NCBI RefSeq assembly: GCF_003253705.1
Contig: NZ_QKYU01000026.1
Coordinates: 1-64,000 of the forward strand
Source: Humitalea rosea
GTDB taxonomy: Bacteria > Pseudomonadota > Alphaproteobacteria > Acetobacterales > Acetobacteraceae
DNA length: 64,000 nucleotides
Direction of reading: 5' to 3'
Shown here: one piece after another, positions 41,663 to 50,914 of the stretch
Layout: each line of letters starts with the position of its first letter
Numbering within the stretch: position 1 is the first letter of the stretch
Program-made: the position numbers and the translations under genes
Notes under the pieces: generated by a model
Seen by the model: the letters and a program-made list of their open reading frames with translations, nothing else
What the model was told of the DNA's origin: nothing
Databases searched by the model: none

Positions 41663-42304
41663 ATGGCACGGGAACCAAGGGCTGCAGGCCCAGGTGAAGG
41701 TGGTGGCGAGGGCGATCGCCGTCGTCGCCGCAGCGATCGTGGTCCGGAGCGTCAGCCGGAGCGTGAGCAGGGCGATGAGCTGAAGGACAAGCTGGTCACC
41801 ATCAATCGCGTCGCCAAGGTGGTGAAGGGTGGCCGTCGCTTCTCCTTCGCCGCTCTGGTCGTCGTCGGTGACGAGAAGGGCCGCGTCGGCTGGGGGGCTG
41901 GCAAGGCACGTGAAGTGCCCGAAGCCATCCGCAAGGCAACCGAGCGGGCCAAGCGTGGCCTGATCAAGGTGCCGATGCGCGAGGGCCGGACCCTGCATCA
42001 CGACGTGATCGGTGATTTCGGCGCGGGGCGCGTGATCCTTCGTGCGGCCCCGGCCGGCACGGGCATCATCGCCGGTGGGCCGATGCGCGCGGTGTTCGAG
42101 ACGCTGGGCATGGGCGATGTCGTCGCCAAATGCACCGGCACCACGAACCCGCACAACATGGTCAAGGCGACCTTCTCCGCCCTCAGCCGCTGCACGAGCC
42201 CCCGGGCCGTGGCCGCGCGCCGTGGCAAGAAGGTCACCGATCTGCTGCCGCAGAAGCGTGAAGCCGCCGCGGTCGTCGAGACGGGGGAGGCCGCTGGTGT
42301 CTGA
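41663..42304 (+). CDS. rpsE: 30S ribosomal protein S5
   Basis: Accuracy and assembly protein, 213 aa. A Gly/Arg/Glu-rich N-terminal extension (about 1-38) precedes the double-stranded RNA-binding fold '[19 protein letters not shown]'. The spectinomycin loop region is wild type in appearance. The ribosome site AGGAG is at 41650-41654. The end overlaps rpmD by 8 bases. Confidence 0.98.
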   Translation: MAREPRAAGPGEGGGEGDRRRRRSDRGPERQPEREQGDELKDKLVTINRVAKVVKGGRRFSFAALVVVGDEKGRVGWGAGKAREVPEAIRKATERAKRGLIKVPMREGRTLHHDVIGDFGAGRVILRAAPAGTGIIAGGPMRAVFETLGMGDVVAKCTGTTNPHNMVKATFSALSRCTSPRAVAARRGKKVTDLLPQKREAAAVVETGEAAGV

Positions 42305-42488
42305 TCTCGTCAAGAAGACCGTGAAGGTCACGCAGATCGCCTCTGTCCTCGGCCGCAAGCCGGGGCAGAAGGGGACGCTGATCGGCCTCGGGTTGAACAA
42401 GATCCGCAAGTCGCGCGAGCTGGAAGATACGCCCGCGGTGCGCGGCATGATCGCCAAGGTCGCCCACCTGATCAAGGTGGAGGGATAA
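42297..42488 (+). CDS. rpmD: 50S ribosomal protein L30
   Basis: Small 50S protein of 63 aa from a GTG start at 42297 that lies inside the rpsE end. The signature is '[20 protein letters not shown]' followed by '[19 protein letters not shown]'. The frame open from 42042 is a shadow of rpsE. Confidence 0.95.
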   Translation: MSDLVKKTVKVTQIASVLGRKPGQKGTLIGLGLNKIRKSRELEDTPAVRGMIAKVAHLIKVEG

Positions 42489-42492
42489 TCCG

Positions 42493-42984
42493 ATGAAGTT
42501 GAATGAACTGCGCGACAATGCGGGCGCGCGGCCCAAGTTCAAGCGCGTCGGTCGTGGTATTGGCTCGGGCAAGGGCAAGACCAGCGGCCGTGGCGTCAAG
42601 GGTCAGAAGGCGCGTAGCGGTGTGTCGCTGAACGGGTTCGAGGGCGGTCAGCTCCCGATCTACCGGCGTATGCCGAAGCGCGGCTTCGTGAACATCTTCC
42701 GTCGCGAATTCGCAGCGCTGAACATCGGCGTTCTGAATGCCGCGATCGAGGAAGGCCGTCTCGTGGCCGGCGAGCCCATCACCGAGGACGCCCTGCGCGC
42801 CGCCGGTGTGGTGCGGACCAAGGCCGGTCTGGCGGGCGTTCGCCTGCTGGCCAAGGGCGAGATCACCCGCGCGATCACGATCACCGTCGCGGGCGCCTCG
42901 GCGGCCGCCAAGGCGGCGATCGAGGCCGCGGGCGGCACCATCACCTTGACCGCGGTCAAGGCCGAGCCGACCCCGGAAGCCTGA
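42493..42984 (+). CDS. rplO: 50S ribosomal protein L15
   Basis: Late-assembly 50S protein, 163 aa, with the Gly-rich '[20 protein letters not shown]' and '[20 protein letters not shown]'. It starts 4 bases after rpmD and is followed by two hairpins before secY. Confidence 0.98.
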   Translation: MKLNELRDNAGARPKFKRVGRGIGSGKGKTSGRGVKGQKARSGVSLNGFEGGQLPIYRRMPKRGFVNIFRREFAALNIGVLNAAIEEGRLVAGEPITEDALRAAGVVRTKAGLAGVRLLAKGEITRAITITVAGASAAAKAAIEAAGGTITLTAVKAEPTPEA

Positions 42985-42992
42985 TCCGCTTG

Positions 42993-43067
42993 CCGACCCC
43001 CCCGGGGGTCGGCTACTCACTTCCAGGCGGCGCCGCGCGGGACCTCCCGCCGGCGCCGTTTTCGTCT
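42993..43067 (+). terminator. Two hairpins between rplO and secY, the second with a T-run
   Basis: The first hairpin is CCGACCCC-cccg-GGGGTCGG (42993-43012). The second (43028-43058) pairs CGGCGCCG with its complement, has one bulged C and an inner GCGGGA/TCCCGC stem, and runs into TTTTCGTCTT. This is the most terminator-like structure in the ribosomal block, so it may attenuate secY-adk relative to the upstream ribosomal genes. Confidence 0.6.
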
Positions 43068-43086
43068 TATCGAAGGGTCGTCCGAC

Positions 43087-44442
43087 ATGGCCTCCGCCGC
43101 AGAACAGCTTGCGGGCAATCTGAATCTTGGCGTGCTGAGCAAGGCCACCGAGCTTAAGAAGCGCATCTGGTTCACCCTCGCCGCCCTCATCGTCTATCGG
43201 ATCGGCACCTATGTTCCGGTGCCCGGCGTGGATGCGAGCGTCATGGCCGACATCCTGCGCCAGCACGGCAATGGCGTGCTCGGCATGTTCGACATGTTCT
43301 CGGGCGGCGCGCTCGGGCGGATGACGGTCTTCGCGCTGAACATCATGCCCTACATCAGCGCCAGCATCATCGTGCAGCTGATGACCGCGGCGATCCCGGC
43401 CTGGGAAACCCTCAAGAAAGAGGGCGAATCCGGCCGCAAGAAGCTGAACCAGTACACCCGCTACCTGACCCTCGTGATCGCGCTGTTCCAGGCCTATGGC
43501 ATCGCGGTCGGCCTGGAGTCGATGCGCGGCAATTTCGGCCCTGCGGTCTCCGATCCCGGGCCCTTCTTCATCGCCTCCTCGGTCATCACCCTGGTCGGCG
43601 GCACCATGTTCCTGATGTGGCTGGGCGAGCAGATCACCGCCCGCGGCGTCGGCAATGGCATCAGCCTGATCATCTTCGCTGGCATCGTCGCCAACCTGCC
43701 GTCCTCGATGGCCTCGACCCTGGAACTCGGGCGGACGGGCGCGTTGTCGCCGGTCTTCATCCTGTTCTTCATGGTGATGGCGCTTGGCGTCATCGCGCTG
43801 GTGGTCTTCGTGGAACGCGCCCAGCGGCGCATCCCGGTGCAATATCCCAAGCGCCAGGTGGGCAACCGCATGTTCGGCGGCGAAAACACCCATATGCCGC
43901 TGAAGCTGAACACCGCCGGCGTGATCCCGCCGATCTTCGCCTCCTCGCTGCTGCTGCTGCCCGCGACCTTCGCCGGCTTCGGTGACCGTGCGGCGGATAG
44001 CTGGGTCTCGGTGGTGGCGGCCTGGCTCGCGCATGGGCAGCCGCTGTACATGGCGCTCTATGTCGCGCTGATCGTGTTCTTCGCGTTCTTTTACACCGCC
44101 GTGGTGTTCAACCCGGTCGAAACCGCCGATAATCTCAAGAAATACGGCGGCTTCATCCCCGGTATCCGCCCCGGCCAAAGCACCGCTGACTATCTCGATC
44201 GGGTGCTGACGCGACTGACGGCCATCGGTGCGATCTATCTTTCCTTGGTCTGCATCATTCCTGAGATTTTGATTTCGCAGTATGGCGTGCCCTTCTACTT
44301 CGGCGGCACTTCCCTTTTGATCATCGTCTCTGTCACGATGGACACAGTGGCGCAGGTGCAATCCCACCTGTTCGCGCACCAGTACGAGGGGCTGATCAAA
44401 AAGGCCCGTCTTGGCGGGCGTGGCCAGCCGAACCGACGCTGA
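43087..44442 (+). CDS. secY: Preprotein translocase subunit SecY
   Basis: Forms the Sec translocation channel in the inner membrane. It is 451 aa with ten predicted membrane segments. It has the N-terminal '[14 protein letters not shown]' and the plug/TM2 region '[18 protein letters not shown]'. The C5 loop is near '[20 protein letters not shown]', and the C-terminal tail ends 'GGRGQPNRR'. It is adjacent to adk, with which it is co-transcribed. Confidence 0.98.
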   Translation: MASAAEQLAGNLNLGVLSKATELKKRIWFTLAALIVYRIGTYVPVPGVDASVMADILRQHGNGVLGMFDMFSGGALGRMTVFALNIMPYISASIIVQLMTAAIPAWETLKKEGESGRKKLNQYTRYLTLVIALFQAYGIAVGLESMRGNFGPAVSDPGPFFIASSVITLVGGTMFLMWLGEQITARGVGNGISLIIFAGIVANLPSSMASTLELGRTGALSPVFILFFMVMALGVIALVVFVERAQRRIPVQYPKRQVGNRMFGGENTHMPLKLNTAGVIPPIFASSLLLLPATFAGFGDRAADSWVSVVAAWLAHGQPLYMALYVALIVFFAFFYTAVVFNPVETADNLKKYGGFIPGIRPGQSTADYLDRVLTRLTAIGAIYLSLVCIIPEILISQYGVPFYFGGTSLLIIVSVTMDTVAQVQSHLFAHQYEGLIKKARLGGRGQPNRR

Positions 44443-44456
44443 TGGAGCAAGACGCG

Positions 44457-45119
44457 ATGAACCTGATCCTTCTGGGACCGCCGGGCGCGGGCAAGGGAAC
44501 CCAGGCCAAGCGGCTTGAGGACAAGCACGGGATCGCGCAGATCTCGACCGGCGACATGCTGCGGGCCGAGGTGAAGTCCGGCAGCCAGGTCGGCGCCGAG
44601 GCCAAGGCGATCATGGAGGCCGGTGGCCTGGTGCCGGACAGCATCATCACGGCGATGCTGGCCCGGCGGGTCGCCATGCCCGATTGCGCGCGGGGGTTCA
44701 TCCTGGACGGCTTCCCCCGCACGCTGCCGCAGGCGGAGGCGCTGGACTCGGTGCTGGCCGAGAAGGGGCTGACGCTGGACCATGTGATCGAGTTGAAGGT
44801 CGATGACGCGGCGCTGGTCGAACGCATCGCCGGCCGCTTCACCTGCGCCAAATGCGGTGCGGGCTACCACGACCGCTTCAAGCCGACGGCCCAGGCCGGC
44901 GTCTGCGACGTCTGCGGCAGCACGGGTTTCATCCGTCGCGCCGACGACAAGGCCGAGCTCGTGGCCGCGCGGCTGGAGGCCTACCACCGCCAGACCGCGC
45001 CGCTGCTGCCCTATTACGCCGCCCGTGGGCGGTTGGAGACGGTGGATGGCATGGCCGAGATGGCCGATGTCGCCACGCAGATCGACGCGATTCTGGCCAA
45101 GACGCACGCCTCGGCTTGA
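44457..45119 (+). CDS. adk: Adenylate kinase
   Basis: Interconverts ATP + AMP and 2 ADP. It is 220 aa from the ATG at 44457, which gives the canonical '[20 protein letters not shown]' N-terminus and has GGAG upstream; an in-frame ATG at 44442 overlaps the secY stop and lacks a ribosome site. The P-loop is GPPGAGKGT. The LID domain carries four cysteines ('CAKCGAGY' and 'CDVCGSTG'), typical of the zinc-stabilised long form. A candidate -35 (TTGACT) overlaps its stop. Confidence 0.97.
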   Translation: MNLILLGPPGAGKGTQAKRLEDKHGIAQISTGDMLRAEVKSGSQVGAEAKAIMEAGGLVPDSIITAMLARRVAMPDCARGFILDGFPRTLPQAEALDSVLAEKGLTLDHVIELKVDDAALVERIAGRFTCAKCGAGYHDRFKPTAQAGVCDVCGSTGFIRRADDKAELVAARLEAYHRQTAPLLPYYAARGRLETVDGMAEMADVATQIDAILAKTHASA

Positions 45120-45240
45120 CTCCGACGCCATAGGGGTCTAACCGCCCCCTCTCGCACGGACGGGCCCAACCCGGCCGCGCGCGTATTTGCGTATGCCCGA
45201 CTTGGGGCCTGCGTGAGGATCACCTCAAGACCCACCGCTG

Positions 45241-45260
45241 CCGCCCCGGTTCCGGGGCGG
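45241..45260 (+). promoter_or_regulatory. Hairpin in the rpsM (alpha operon) leader
   Basis: CCGCCCCGG and its exact complement flank TT, 38 bases before the rpsM start, in a 178-base gap after adk. The position suits an alpha-operon leader element, which in E. coli binds S4, but rpsD is not in this operon here. A possible promoter further up (TTGACT at 45116-45121, 17 bases, TAACCG) is weak. Confidence 0.4.
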
Positions 45261-45297
45261 GGCCAATCGCGGGCTTCGGCCCCCAGGAGTGACACCA

Positions 45298-45675
45298 GTG
45301 GCGCGTATCGCCGGCGTGAACATCCCCGCCAACAAGCGGGTTCTCATCTCCCTCCGCTACATCTTCGGCATCGGCCCGAGCAATGCGAAGGTGATCTGTG
45401 AAAGCCTCAAGATCCCTGAGGATCGCCGGGTGAACCAGCTCACCGACGAAGAGATCATGAAGATCCGCGAAGTCGTGGACCGTGATTACCGCGTCGAGGG
45501 CGACCTTCGCCGTGAAGAGGCGATGAACAAGAAGCGCCTCATGGACATGGCCTGCTACCGCGGCCTGCGTCACCGCAAGGGCCTTCCGGTCCGCGGCCAG
45601 CGCACCCATACGAATGCGCGTACCCGCAAGGGCAAGGCGGTCGCGATCGCCGGCAAGAAGAAGGTGACCAAGTAA
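45298..45675 (+). CDS. rpsM: 30S ribosomal protein S13
   Basis: 30S head protein contacting P-site tRNA. It is 125 aa from a GTG start at 45298 with AGGAG (45285-45289) well placed; another GTG at 45289 overlaps that site. It starts '[14 protein letters not shown]' and ends with the basic '[17 protein letters not shown]' tail. It is coupled to rpsK by a TAATG overlap. Confidence 0.97.
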   Translation: MARIAGVNIPANKRVLISLRYIFGIGPSNAKVICESLKIPEDRRVNQLTDEEIMKIREVVDRDYRVEGDLRREEAMNKKRLMDMACYRGLRHRKGLPVRGQRTHTNARTRKGKAVAIAGKKKVTK

Positions 45676-46082
45676 TGGCTCGCGAACCCCGCGCGGGCGC
45701 GGCCCGCGGCCCCGTGAAGCGCAAGGAGAGGAAGAACATCTCCTCCGGCGTCGCCCACGTGCTGGCCTCCTTCAACAACACCATCGTCACCATCGCCGAT
45801 GCGCAGGGCAATGCGATCGCCTGGTCCTCGGCCGGTAGCCAGGGCTTCAAGGGCAGCCGCAAGTCCACCCCCTATGCCGCGCAGGTCGCGGCCGAGGATG
45901 CGGGCAAGAAGGCCCGCGAGCACGGCATGGAGACGGTCGAGATTCACGTCTCTGGTCCGGGCTCGGGCCGTGAGTCGGCGCTGCGCGCCTTGCAGGCGGT
46001 CGGTTTCTACGTGACCGCCATCCGCGATGTGACGCCGATCCCCCATAACGGCTGCCGTCCGCGCAAGCGCCGGCGCGTCTGA
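45675..46082 (+). CDS. rpsK: 30S ribosomal protein S11
   Basis: Platform protein near the E site, 135 aa, with '[18 protein letters not shown]' and the C-terminal signature '[18 protein letters not shown]'. It is followed 13 bases later by rpoA. Confidence 0.98.
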   Translation: MAREPRAGAARGPVKRKERKNISSGVAHVLASFNNTIVTIADAQGNAIAWSSAGSQGFKGSRKSTPYAAQVAAEDAGKKAREHGMETVEIHVSGPGSGRESALRALQAVGFYVTAIRDVTPIPHNGCRPRKRRRV

Positions 46083-46095
46083 GGAGGAGAAGCAC

Positions 46096-47112
46096 TTGCT
46101 CGAACGCAACTGGCGCGACCTGATCCACCCCGAGAAGCTCGACGTCGAGCCGGGGAACGATCCCAATCGCACCGCCACCATTGTCGCCGAGCCGCTGGAA
46201 CGCGGCTTCGGCGTCACCCTCGGCAATGCGCTGCGGCGCGTGCTGCTGTCGTCCCTTCAGGGCGCGGCAGTCACGGCGATCCGCATCGATGGCGCCCTGC
46301 ATGAGTTCAGCGCGCTTTCGGGCGTGCGTGAGGATGTCACGGACATCGTCCTGAACATCAAGAAGCTTGCGATCCGGATGCCGGGCGAGGGGCCGAAGCG
46401 CCTCCAGCTCACCGCGACCGGTCCTGGCGAAGTCACCGCCGGCCAGATCCAGACCACCGGGGATATCGAGATCTCGAACCCGGATCTGGTCATCTGCACG
46501 CTGGACGAAGGCGCCAAGCTGTCGATGGAACTGACCATCGACATCGGCCGCGGCTATGTCCCCGCCGCCGAGAACCGGCCCGAGGATGCCCCCATCGGTC
46601 TGATCCCGGTGGATGCGATCTACAGCCCGGTCCGCCGCGTGGCGTACAAGGTGGAGCCGACCCGCGTGGGTCAGCGCACCGACTACGACAAGCTGGTGCT
46701 GACCATCGAGACCGACGGCACCGTCGCTCCCGATGACGCTCTGGCCGTCGCCGCCCGCGTGTTGCAGGACCAGTTGCAGCTCTTCATCAACTTCGACGAG
46801 CCGACGCAGTTCAAGGCGGCGGAAGTCGAGGAAGACCTGGGCTTCAACCGTCACCTGCTGCGCAAGGTGGACGAGCTGGAACTGTCGGTCCGCAGCGCGA
46901 ACTGCCTGAAGAACGACAACATCGTCTATATTGGCGATCTGGTTCAGAAGACCGAGCAGGAAATGCTCCGCACCCCGAATTTCGGGCGCAAGTCGCTGAA
47001 TGAGATCAAGGAAGTCCTCGCCTCGATGGGCCTGGGTCTCGGCATGGCCGTGACCGGCTGGCCCCCCGAGAACATCGAAGACCTCGCCAAGAAGATTGAA
47101 GAGCCGTTCTGA
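46096..47112 (+). CDS. rpoA: DNA-directed RNA polymerase subunit alpha
   Basis: Assembly platform of RNA polymerase and contact for activators. It is 338 aa from a TTG start at 46096, preceded by GAGGAGGAG (46081-46089). The N-terminal domain has '[20 protein letters not shown]'. A linker precedes the C-terminal domain with '[17 protein letters not shown]' and '[18 protein letters not shown]'. The rare TTG start with a very strong ribosome site is notable for such a highly expressed protein. Confidence 0.98.
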   Translation: MLERNWRDLIHPEKLDVEPGNDPNRTATIVAEPLERGFGVTLGNALRRVLLSSLQGAAVTAIRIDGALHEFSALSGVREDVTDIVLNIKKLAIRMPGEGPKRLQLTATGPGEVTAGQIQTTGDIEISNPDLVICTLDEGAKLSMELTIDIGRGYVPAAENRPEDAPIGLIPVDAIYSPVRRVAYKVEPTRVGQRTDYDKLVLTIETDGTVAPDDALAVAARVLQDQLQLFINFDEPTQFKAAEVEEDLGFNRHLLRKVDELELSVRSANCLKNDNIVYIGDLVQKTEQEMLRTPNFGRKSLNEIKEVLASMGLGLGMAVTGWPPENIEDLAKKIEEPF

Positions 47113-47139
47113 GCAGCTGGCACCGGATAGGATAAGACA

Positions 47140-47565
47140 ATGCGTCACGGAGTTGCCGGCCGTAAGCTCGGCGTTACCACCAGCCACCGATTTGCCATGC
47201 TTCGCAGCATGGCGACGGCGCTGATCAAGCACGAACAGATCACCACGACCCTTCCCAAGGCGAAGGAGCTCCGGCCCTACGTCGAGAAGGTGATCACCCT
47301 CGGCAAGCGCGGCGGGCTCCATGCCCGGCGTCAGGCCTATGCGGTGATCCGCGATGAGCGGATCGTGGACAAGCTCTTCACCACCATCGCCGACCGCTAC
47401 AAGGGTCGTACCGGTGGCTATTGCCGCGTCCTGAAGGCCGGCATGCGCTACGGCGATGCCGCCGACATGGCGGTGATCGAGCTGGTCGATCGCGACACTG
47501 CCGCCAAGGGCCTGGACTCCGGTCCCCGCCCCGAGGCGGCGAGCGAGGACGACGACCAGGGCTGA
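47140..47565 (+). CDS. rplQ: 50S ribosomal protein L17
   Basis: Tunnel-exit protein, 141 aa, starting '[18 protein letters not shown]' with the family '[20 protein letters not shown]'. An acidic C-terminal tail of about 20 residues (rich in Glu/Asp) extends beyond the core. It is the last gene of the alpha operon and of the whole ribosomal block. Confidence 0.98.
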   Translation: MRHGVAGRKLGVTTSHRFAMLRSMATALIKHEQITTTLPKAKELRPYVEKVITLGKRGGLHARRQAYAVIRDERIVDKLFTTIADRYKGRTGGYCRVLKAGMRYGDAADMAVIELVDRDTAAKGLDSGPRPEAASEDDDQG

Positions 47566-47591
47566 TCCGCCCTTTTCGTCTCTGACTACGG

Positions 47592-47622
47592 CGGGGCCGG
47601 TGGGAGCAATCCCCCGGCCCCG
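47592..47622 (+). terminator. Terminator of the alpha operon
   Basis: CGGGGCCGG pairs perfectly with CCGGCCCCG (47614-47622), with an inner GGG/CCC extension and the short T-rich tail TTTGCCGTTT. It lies 27 bases after the rplQ stop and separates the ribosomal block from the MsrQ-like gene. Confidence 0.75.
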
Positions 47623-47691
47623 TTTGCCGTTTGGGGCACCGGACCCCACATCCCAGGCTATCCATCCGCGCCTGTGGAGCGAACCCCCTGC

Positions 47692-48651
47692 ATGTCCCTC
47701 CTCTCGCTCTGCCCGTGGCTGGATCGTCGTGGCCGTGTCTCGGCCCTTCGCCTGGCCTGCTTCGCCCTGCTCTGCGCCCCCGGGGTGTGGATGCTCTACC
47801 TTGCCTATACCGGCGCCTTCGACCCGGAGCCCTTGCCCGCCGCCTTGCATGAGAGCGGCAAATGGGCCGTCCGTGGCCTGCTGCTGGCCCTGGCGGTGAC
47901 GCCGCTGCGCTGGACCGCCGTCTGGCCGGAATGCGTGCTGCTCCGGCGGATGATCGGGCTTTCGGCGCTGGCCTATGCCGGGCTGCATGTGGCGCTCTAT
48001 GTGGCGGAGCAGGGCTACAAGCCGCTCACCATCGTCTCCGAGATCGCGCTGCGCTTCTATCTCACCATCGGCTTCGTCGCCTTCGCCGGGATGGCGGTGC
48101 TGGGCTGGACCTCGACCGACGCGGCGCTGCGGCGGATGGGCAAGCGGTGGAAGCGGCTGCATCGGCTGATCTATCCGATCACGGCACTCGCGCTGTTCCA
48201 CCATTTCCTCCAGGGCAAGATCGACGTGACCGAGGCGACGCTCTCGGCCGGGCTGTTCCTGTGGCTGATGGGCTGGCGGCTGCTGCCGGCCGAACGCCGG
48301 GCCAACCCCTGGGTGCTGCTGGCCATGGCCCCGGTGGTGACGCTGCTGACCGCAGGGCTGGAATATGCCTGGTACGCCCTGGCCACCCGGCTGCCGGCCG
48401 AGCGCATCGCCGCCGCCAACCTCGACTGGGCCATGGCGCCGCGGCCGGTGCATTGGGTGTTGCTCGCGGCGCTCGGCATGGTCCTGGTCGCGTTTTGGCG
48501 CCGCTCGGCCCTTGCCCGCCCCGCCCCCCGATCCGATGCTGGCCGCAACGAGCAGGGAAGAGCGCGCGATGGAAAAATTCGGGATCGGCCAGCCGGTGCG
48601 CCGCAAGGAAGACATCCGCTTCCTGACCGGCCAGGGCCAGTACACGGATGA
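47692..48651 (+). CDS. msrQ: MsrQ-like heme-binding membrane subunit (ferric reductase-like domain)
   Basis: A 319-aa inner-membrane protein resembling MsrQ, the b-type heme subunit that passes electrons to the periplasmic methionine sulfoxide reductase MsrP. Six or so hydrophobic segments are seen, with candidate heme histidines in 'YAGLHVALYV' and 'KRLHRLIYPITALALFHHFL'. The start at 47692 has a distant GGAG. The last ~27 codons overlap the next gene in another frame; that Arg/Pro/Gly-rich tail looks like run-through past the usual end. No msrP is adjacent, so its partner may be elsewhere. Confidence 0.8.
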   Translation: MSLLSLCPWLDRRGRVSALRLACFALLCAPGVWMLYLAYTGAFDPEPLPAALHESGKWAVRGLLLALAVTPLRWTAVWPECVLLRRMIGLSALAYAGLHVALYVAEQGYKPLTIVSEIALRFYLTIGFVAFAGMAVLGWTSTDAALRRMGKRWKRLHRLIYPITALALFHHFLQGKIDVTEATLSAGLFLWLMGWRLLPAERRANPWVLLAMAPVVTLLTAGLEYAWYALATRLPAERIAAANLDWAMAPRPVHWVLLAALGMVLVAFWRRSALARPAPRSDAGRNEQGRARDGKIRDRPAGAPQGRHPLPDRPGPVHG

Positions 48652-50872
48652 TTTCGACCTGCCCGGCCAGGCGCATGGCGTCGTGCTGCGCAGCCCGCAT
48701 GCCCATGCCAGGATCGTCTCGATCGACACCAGTGCCGCCCGCGCCGCCCCGGGTGTGCTCGCGGTCCTGACCGCGGCGGAAACGCGCGAGGATGGCTTGG
48801 GGATGATCCCGCTCCAGGTCGAGATCCCCAGCGCCGATCCGCTGTTTTGCCCGCCCCGCCCGATCCTGGCCGAGGGCCGGGTGCGCTTTGTCGGCGACCC
48901 GGTCGCCTTCATCGTCGCCGAGACCCGCGCCCAGGCGCAGGACGCCGCCGAGCTGGTCGAGATCGACTACGACCCCCTGCCCAGCATCACCGACACGGCC
49001 CGCGCCATGGACCCAGATGCCCCGGTGATCTGGGACGACCAGGGCCGGGCCGACAATCTCTGCGTGCTCTGGGACAGCGGGCGGGGGGAGGAGACGGATG
49101 CCGCCTTCGCCCATGCCGCGCGGCGGGTCTCTCTCTCCTTCATCAACCAGCGCCTCGTCGGCAACCCGATGGAGCCCCGCGTCGCCATCGGCGAATGGGA
49201 GGCCGAGGCCGGCCGCCATGTGCTGCATAGCCCGACCCAGGGGGTGATCCGCGTCCGCGACTCCCTCGCCAAGTTCATCTTCAACGTGCCGATGGACAGG
49301 CTGCGGGTGATCTCCCCGGACGTCGGCGGCGGTTTTGGCCTGCGCGGCAAGCTGTTTCCTGAATCGGCCATGGTGCTCTGGGCCGCCAAGCGGCTGGGGC
49401 GGGCGGTGAAATGGCGCAGTGGGCGAACGGAAACCTTCCTGTGCGATCCGCATGGGCGGGACCAGGTGACCACCGCCGAAATGGCCTTCGACGACACTGC
49501 CAAGGCCGTGGGCCTGCGGGTGCGGACCGATGCGGCGATGGGTGCCTACCTCATGGATTTCGGGCCGCGCATCCCGACGGTCGCCGGCGCCCGCATCTCG
49601 GGCACGGTCTATGACATCCAGGCGGTGCATCAGCAGGTGCGCTGCGTCTTCACCAATACCGCCAGCACCGATGCCTATCGCGGCGCCGGGCGGCCGGAGA
49701 CGGCCTATGTGGTGGAGCGCATGCTCGACATGGGGGCGCGGGAATTCGGCATCGGGCGCGACGAGATCCGCCGCCGCAACTACATCCGCCCCGACCAGAT
49801 CCCCTACAAGAACACCGCCGGGAATCTGATCGACAGCGGCCATTTCGCCGAGACGCAGGCGATGGCCCTCGACCTCGCGGAATGGGACAGTTTCGCGGAC
49901 CGTCGCGCCACCTCCGAGGCCGCCGGCAAAAAGCGCGGCATCGGCCTGGGTTATTTCATCGAGGCCTCGGGCGGCCAGCCCTTCGAATGGGCGCGGGTCC
50001 GCATCGAGGCGGGGCGGGTGAAGCTCCATGTCGGGACCTTCAGCCATGGCCAGGGCCATGCGACGGCCTTCGCCCAGATCGTCTCCGAACGCCTCGGCCT
50101 GCCCTTCGAGGCGGTGGATCTGGTCCAGGGCGACACCGACACGGTGCAGACCGGCGCCGGCACCGGCGGCTCGCGCTCCAGCCAGATGGGCGGCGTGGCG
50201 ACGCTGCGCGCCTCCGATCTGGTGATGGCCAAGGCCAAGCGCCTCGCGGCGCATCTGCTGGAAGCCGGCGTCGAGGATGTGAGTTTCGAGGACGGGCAGT
50301 TCCGTGTGGCGGGCACCGACCTCACCACCTCCTGGGACCAGGTGATGGAATTGTCCCACGCCCCGCCCGAGGGCGAGGCCCCGGGCCTCGATGAACAGAC
50401 CATCTATCGCCGCGACACCGAGTGCAATTTCCCCAATGGCTGCCACGTCGCCGAGGTCGAGATCGACCCCGAGACCGGCGCCGTCACCCTGGCGCGCTAC
50501 GCCGCGGTGGATGATTGCGGGCGGCTGATCAACCCGATGCTGGTGCATGGCCAGGCGCATGGCGCGATCATGCAGGGCATCGGCCAAGCGCTGCTGGAAC
50601 ATGCCCGCTACGACCCGGAGAGCGGCCAGTTTCTCACCGCCACCTTCCAGGACTACGCCATGCCGCGCGCCGCCGATGCGCCGGAGTTCGTGCTCGGCTT
50701 CAACATCGTGCCGACGCCGACCAATGAGCTTGGGGTGAAGGGCGCGGGGGAGGGTGGCTCCTGCGGGGCGCCGCCGGCGATCGTCTCGGCGGTCGCGGAT
50801 GCCTTGGGCATCGCGCATATCGACATGCCGGCGACGCCGGAGAAGGTGTGGCGGGTCCTCGCGGCAGGCTGA
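48569..50872 (+). CDS. Xanthine dehydrogenase-family molybdopterin-binding (CoxL-like) subunit
   Basis: Large molybdenum hydroxylase subunit, 767 aa. The aldehyde oxidase a/b hammerhead domain is at about 18-125 ('RFLTGQGQYTDDFDLPGQAH'). The Moco-binding domains follow, with 'SPDVGGGFGLRGKL' and 'AYRGAGRPETAYV' (from 369), and the catalytic Glu728 sits in 'GVKGAGEGGSCG'. AYRGAGR is the form II-type motif, not the AYxCSFR loop of true CO dehydrogenase, so the substrate is probably another aldehyde or heterocycle. No FAD or 2Fe-2S subunit gene is adjacent. The start at 48569 has AGGGAAG and lies 83 bases inside the MsrQ-like frame. Confidence 0.92.
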   Translation: MEKFGIGQPVRRKEDIRFLTGQGQYTDDFDLPGQAHGVVLRSPHAHARIVSIDTSAARAAPGVLAVLTAAETREDGLGMIPLQVEIPSADPLFCPPRPILAEGRVRFVGDPVAFIVAETRAQAQDAAELVEIDYDPLPSITDTARAMDPDAPVIWDDQGRADNLCVLWDSGRGEETDAAFAHAARRVSLSFINQRLVGNPMEPRVAIGEWEAEAGRHVLHSPTQGVIRVRDSLAKFIFNVPMDRLRVISPDVGGGFGLRGKLFPESAMVLWAAKRLGRAVKWRSGRTETFLCDPHGRDQVTTAEMAFDDTAKAVGLRVRTDAAMGAYLMDFGPRIPTVAGARISGTVYDIQAVHQQVRCVFTNTASTDAYRGAGRPETAYVVERMLDMGAREFGIGRDEIRRRNYIRPDQIPYKNTAGNLIDSGHFAETQAMALDLAEWDSFADRRATSEAAGKKRGIGLGYFIEASGGQPFEWARVRIEAGRVKLHVGTFSHGQGHATAFAQIVSERLGLPFEAVDLVQGDTDTVQTGAGTGGSRSSQMGGVATLRASDLVMAKAKRLAAHLLEAGVEDVSFEDGQFRVAGTDLTTSWDQVMELSHAPPEGEAPGLDEQTIYRRDTECNFPNGCHVAEVEIDPETGAVTLARYAAVDDCGRLINPMLVHGQAHGAIMQGIGQALLEHARYDPESGQFLTATFQDYAMPRAADAPEFVLGFNIVPTPTNELGVKGAGEGGSCGAPPAIVSAVADALGIAHIDMPATPEKVWRVLAAG

Positions 50873-50878
50873 GGCACG

Positions 50879-50904
50879 CCGGGGGGGCGGAACCGCCCCC
50901 CCGG
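50879..50904. terminator. Bidirectional hairpin between convergent genes
   Basis: CCGGGGGGGCGG and its exact complement flank AA. It begins 7 bases after the stop of the molybdenum hydroxylase gene and ends 11 bases before the stop of the convergent binding-protein gene, so it can serve both transcripts. Confidence 0.65.
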
Positions 50905-50914
50905 ACCCGGCCGC

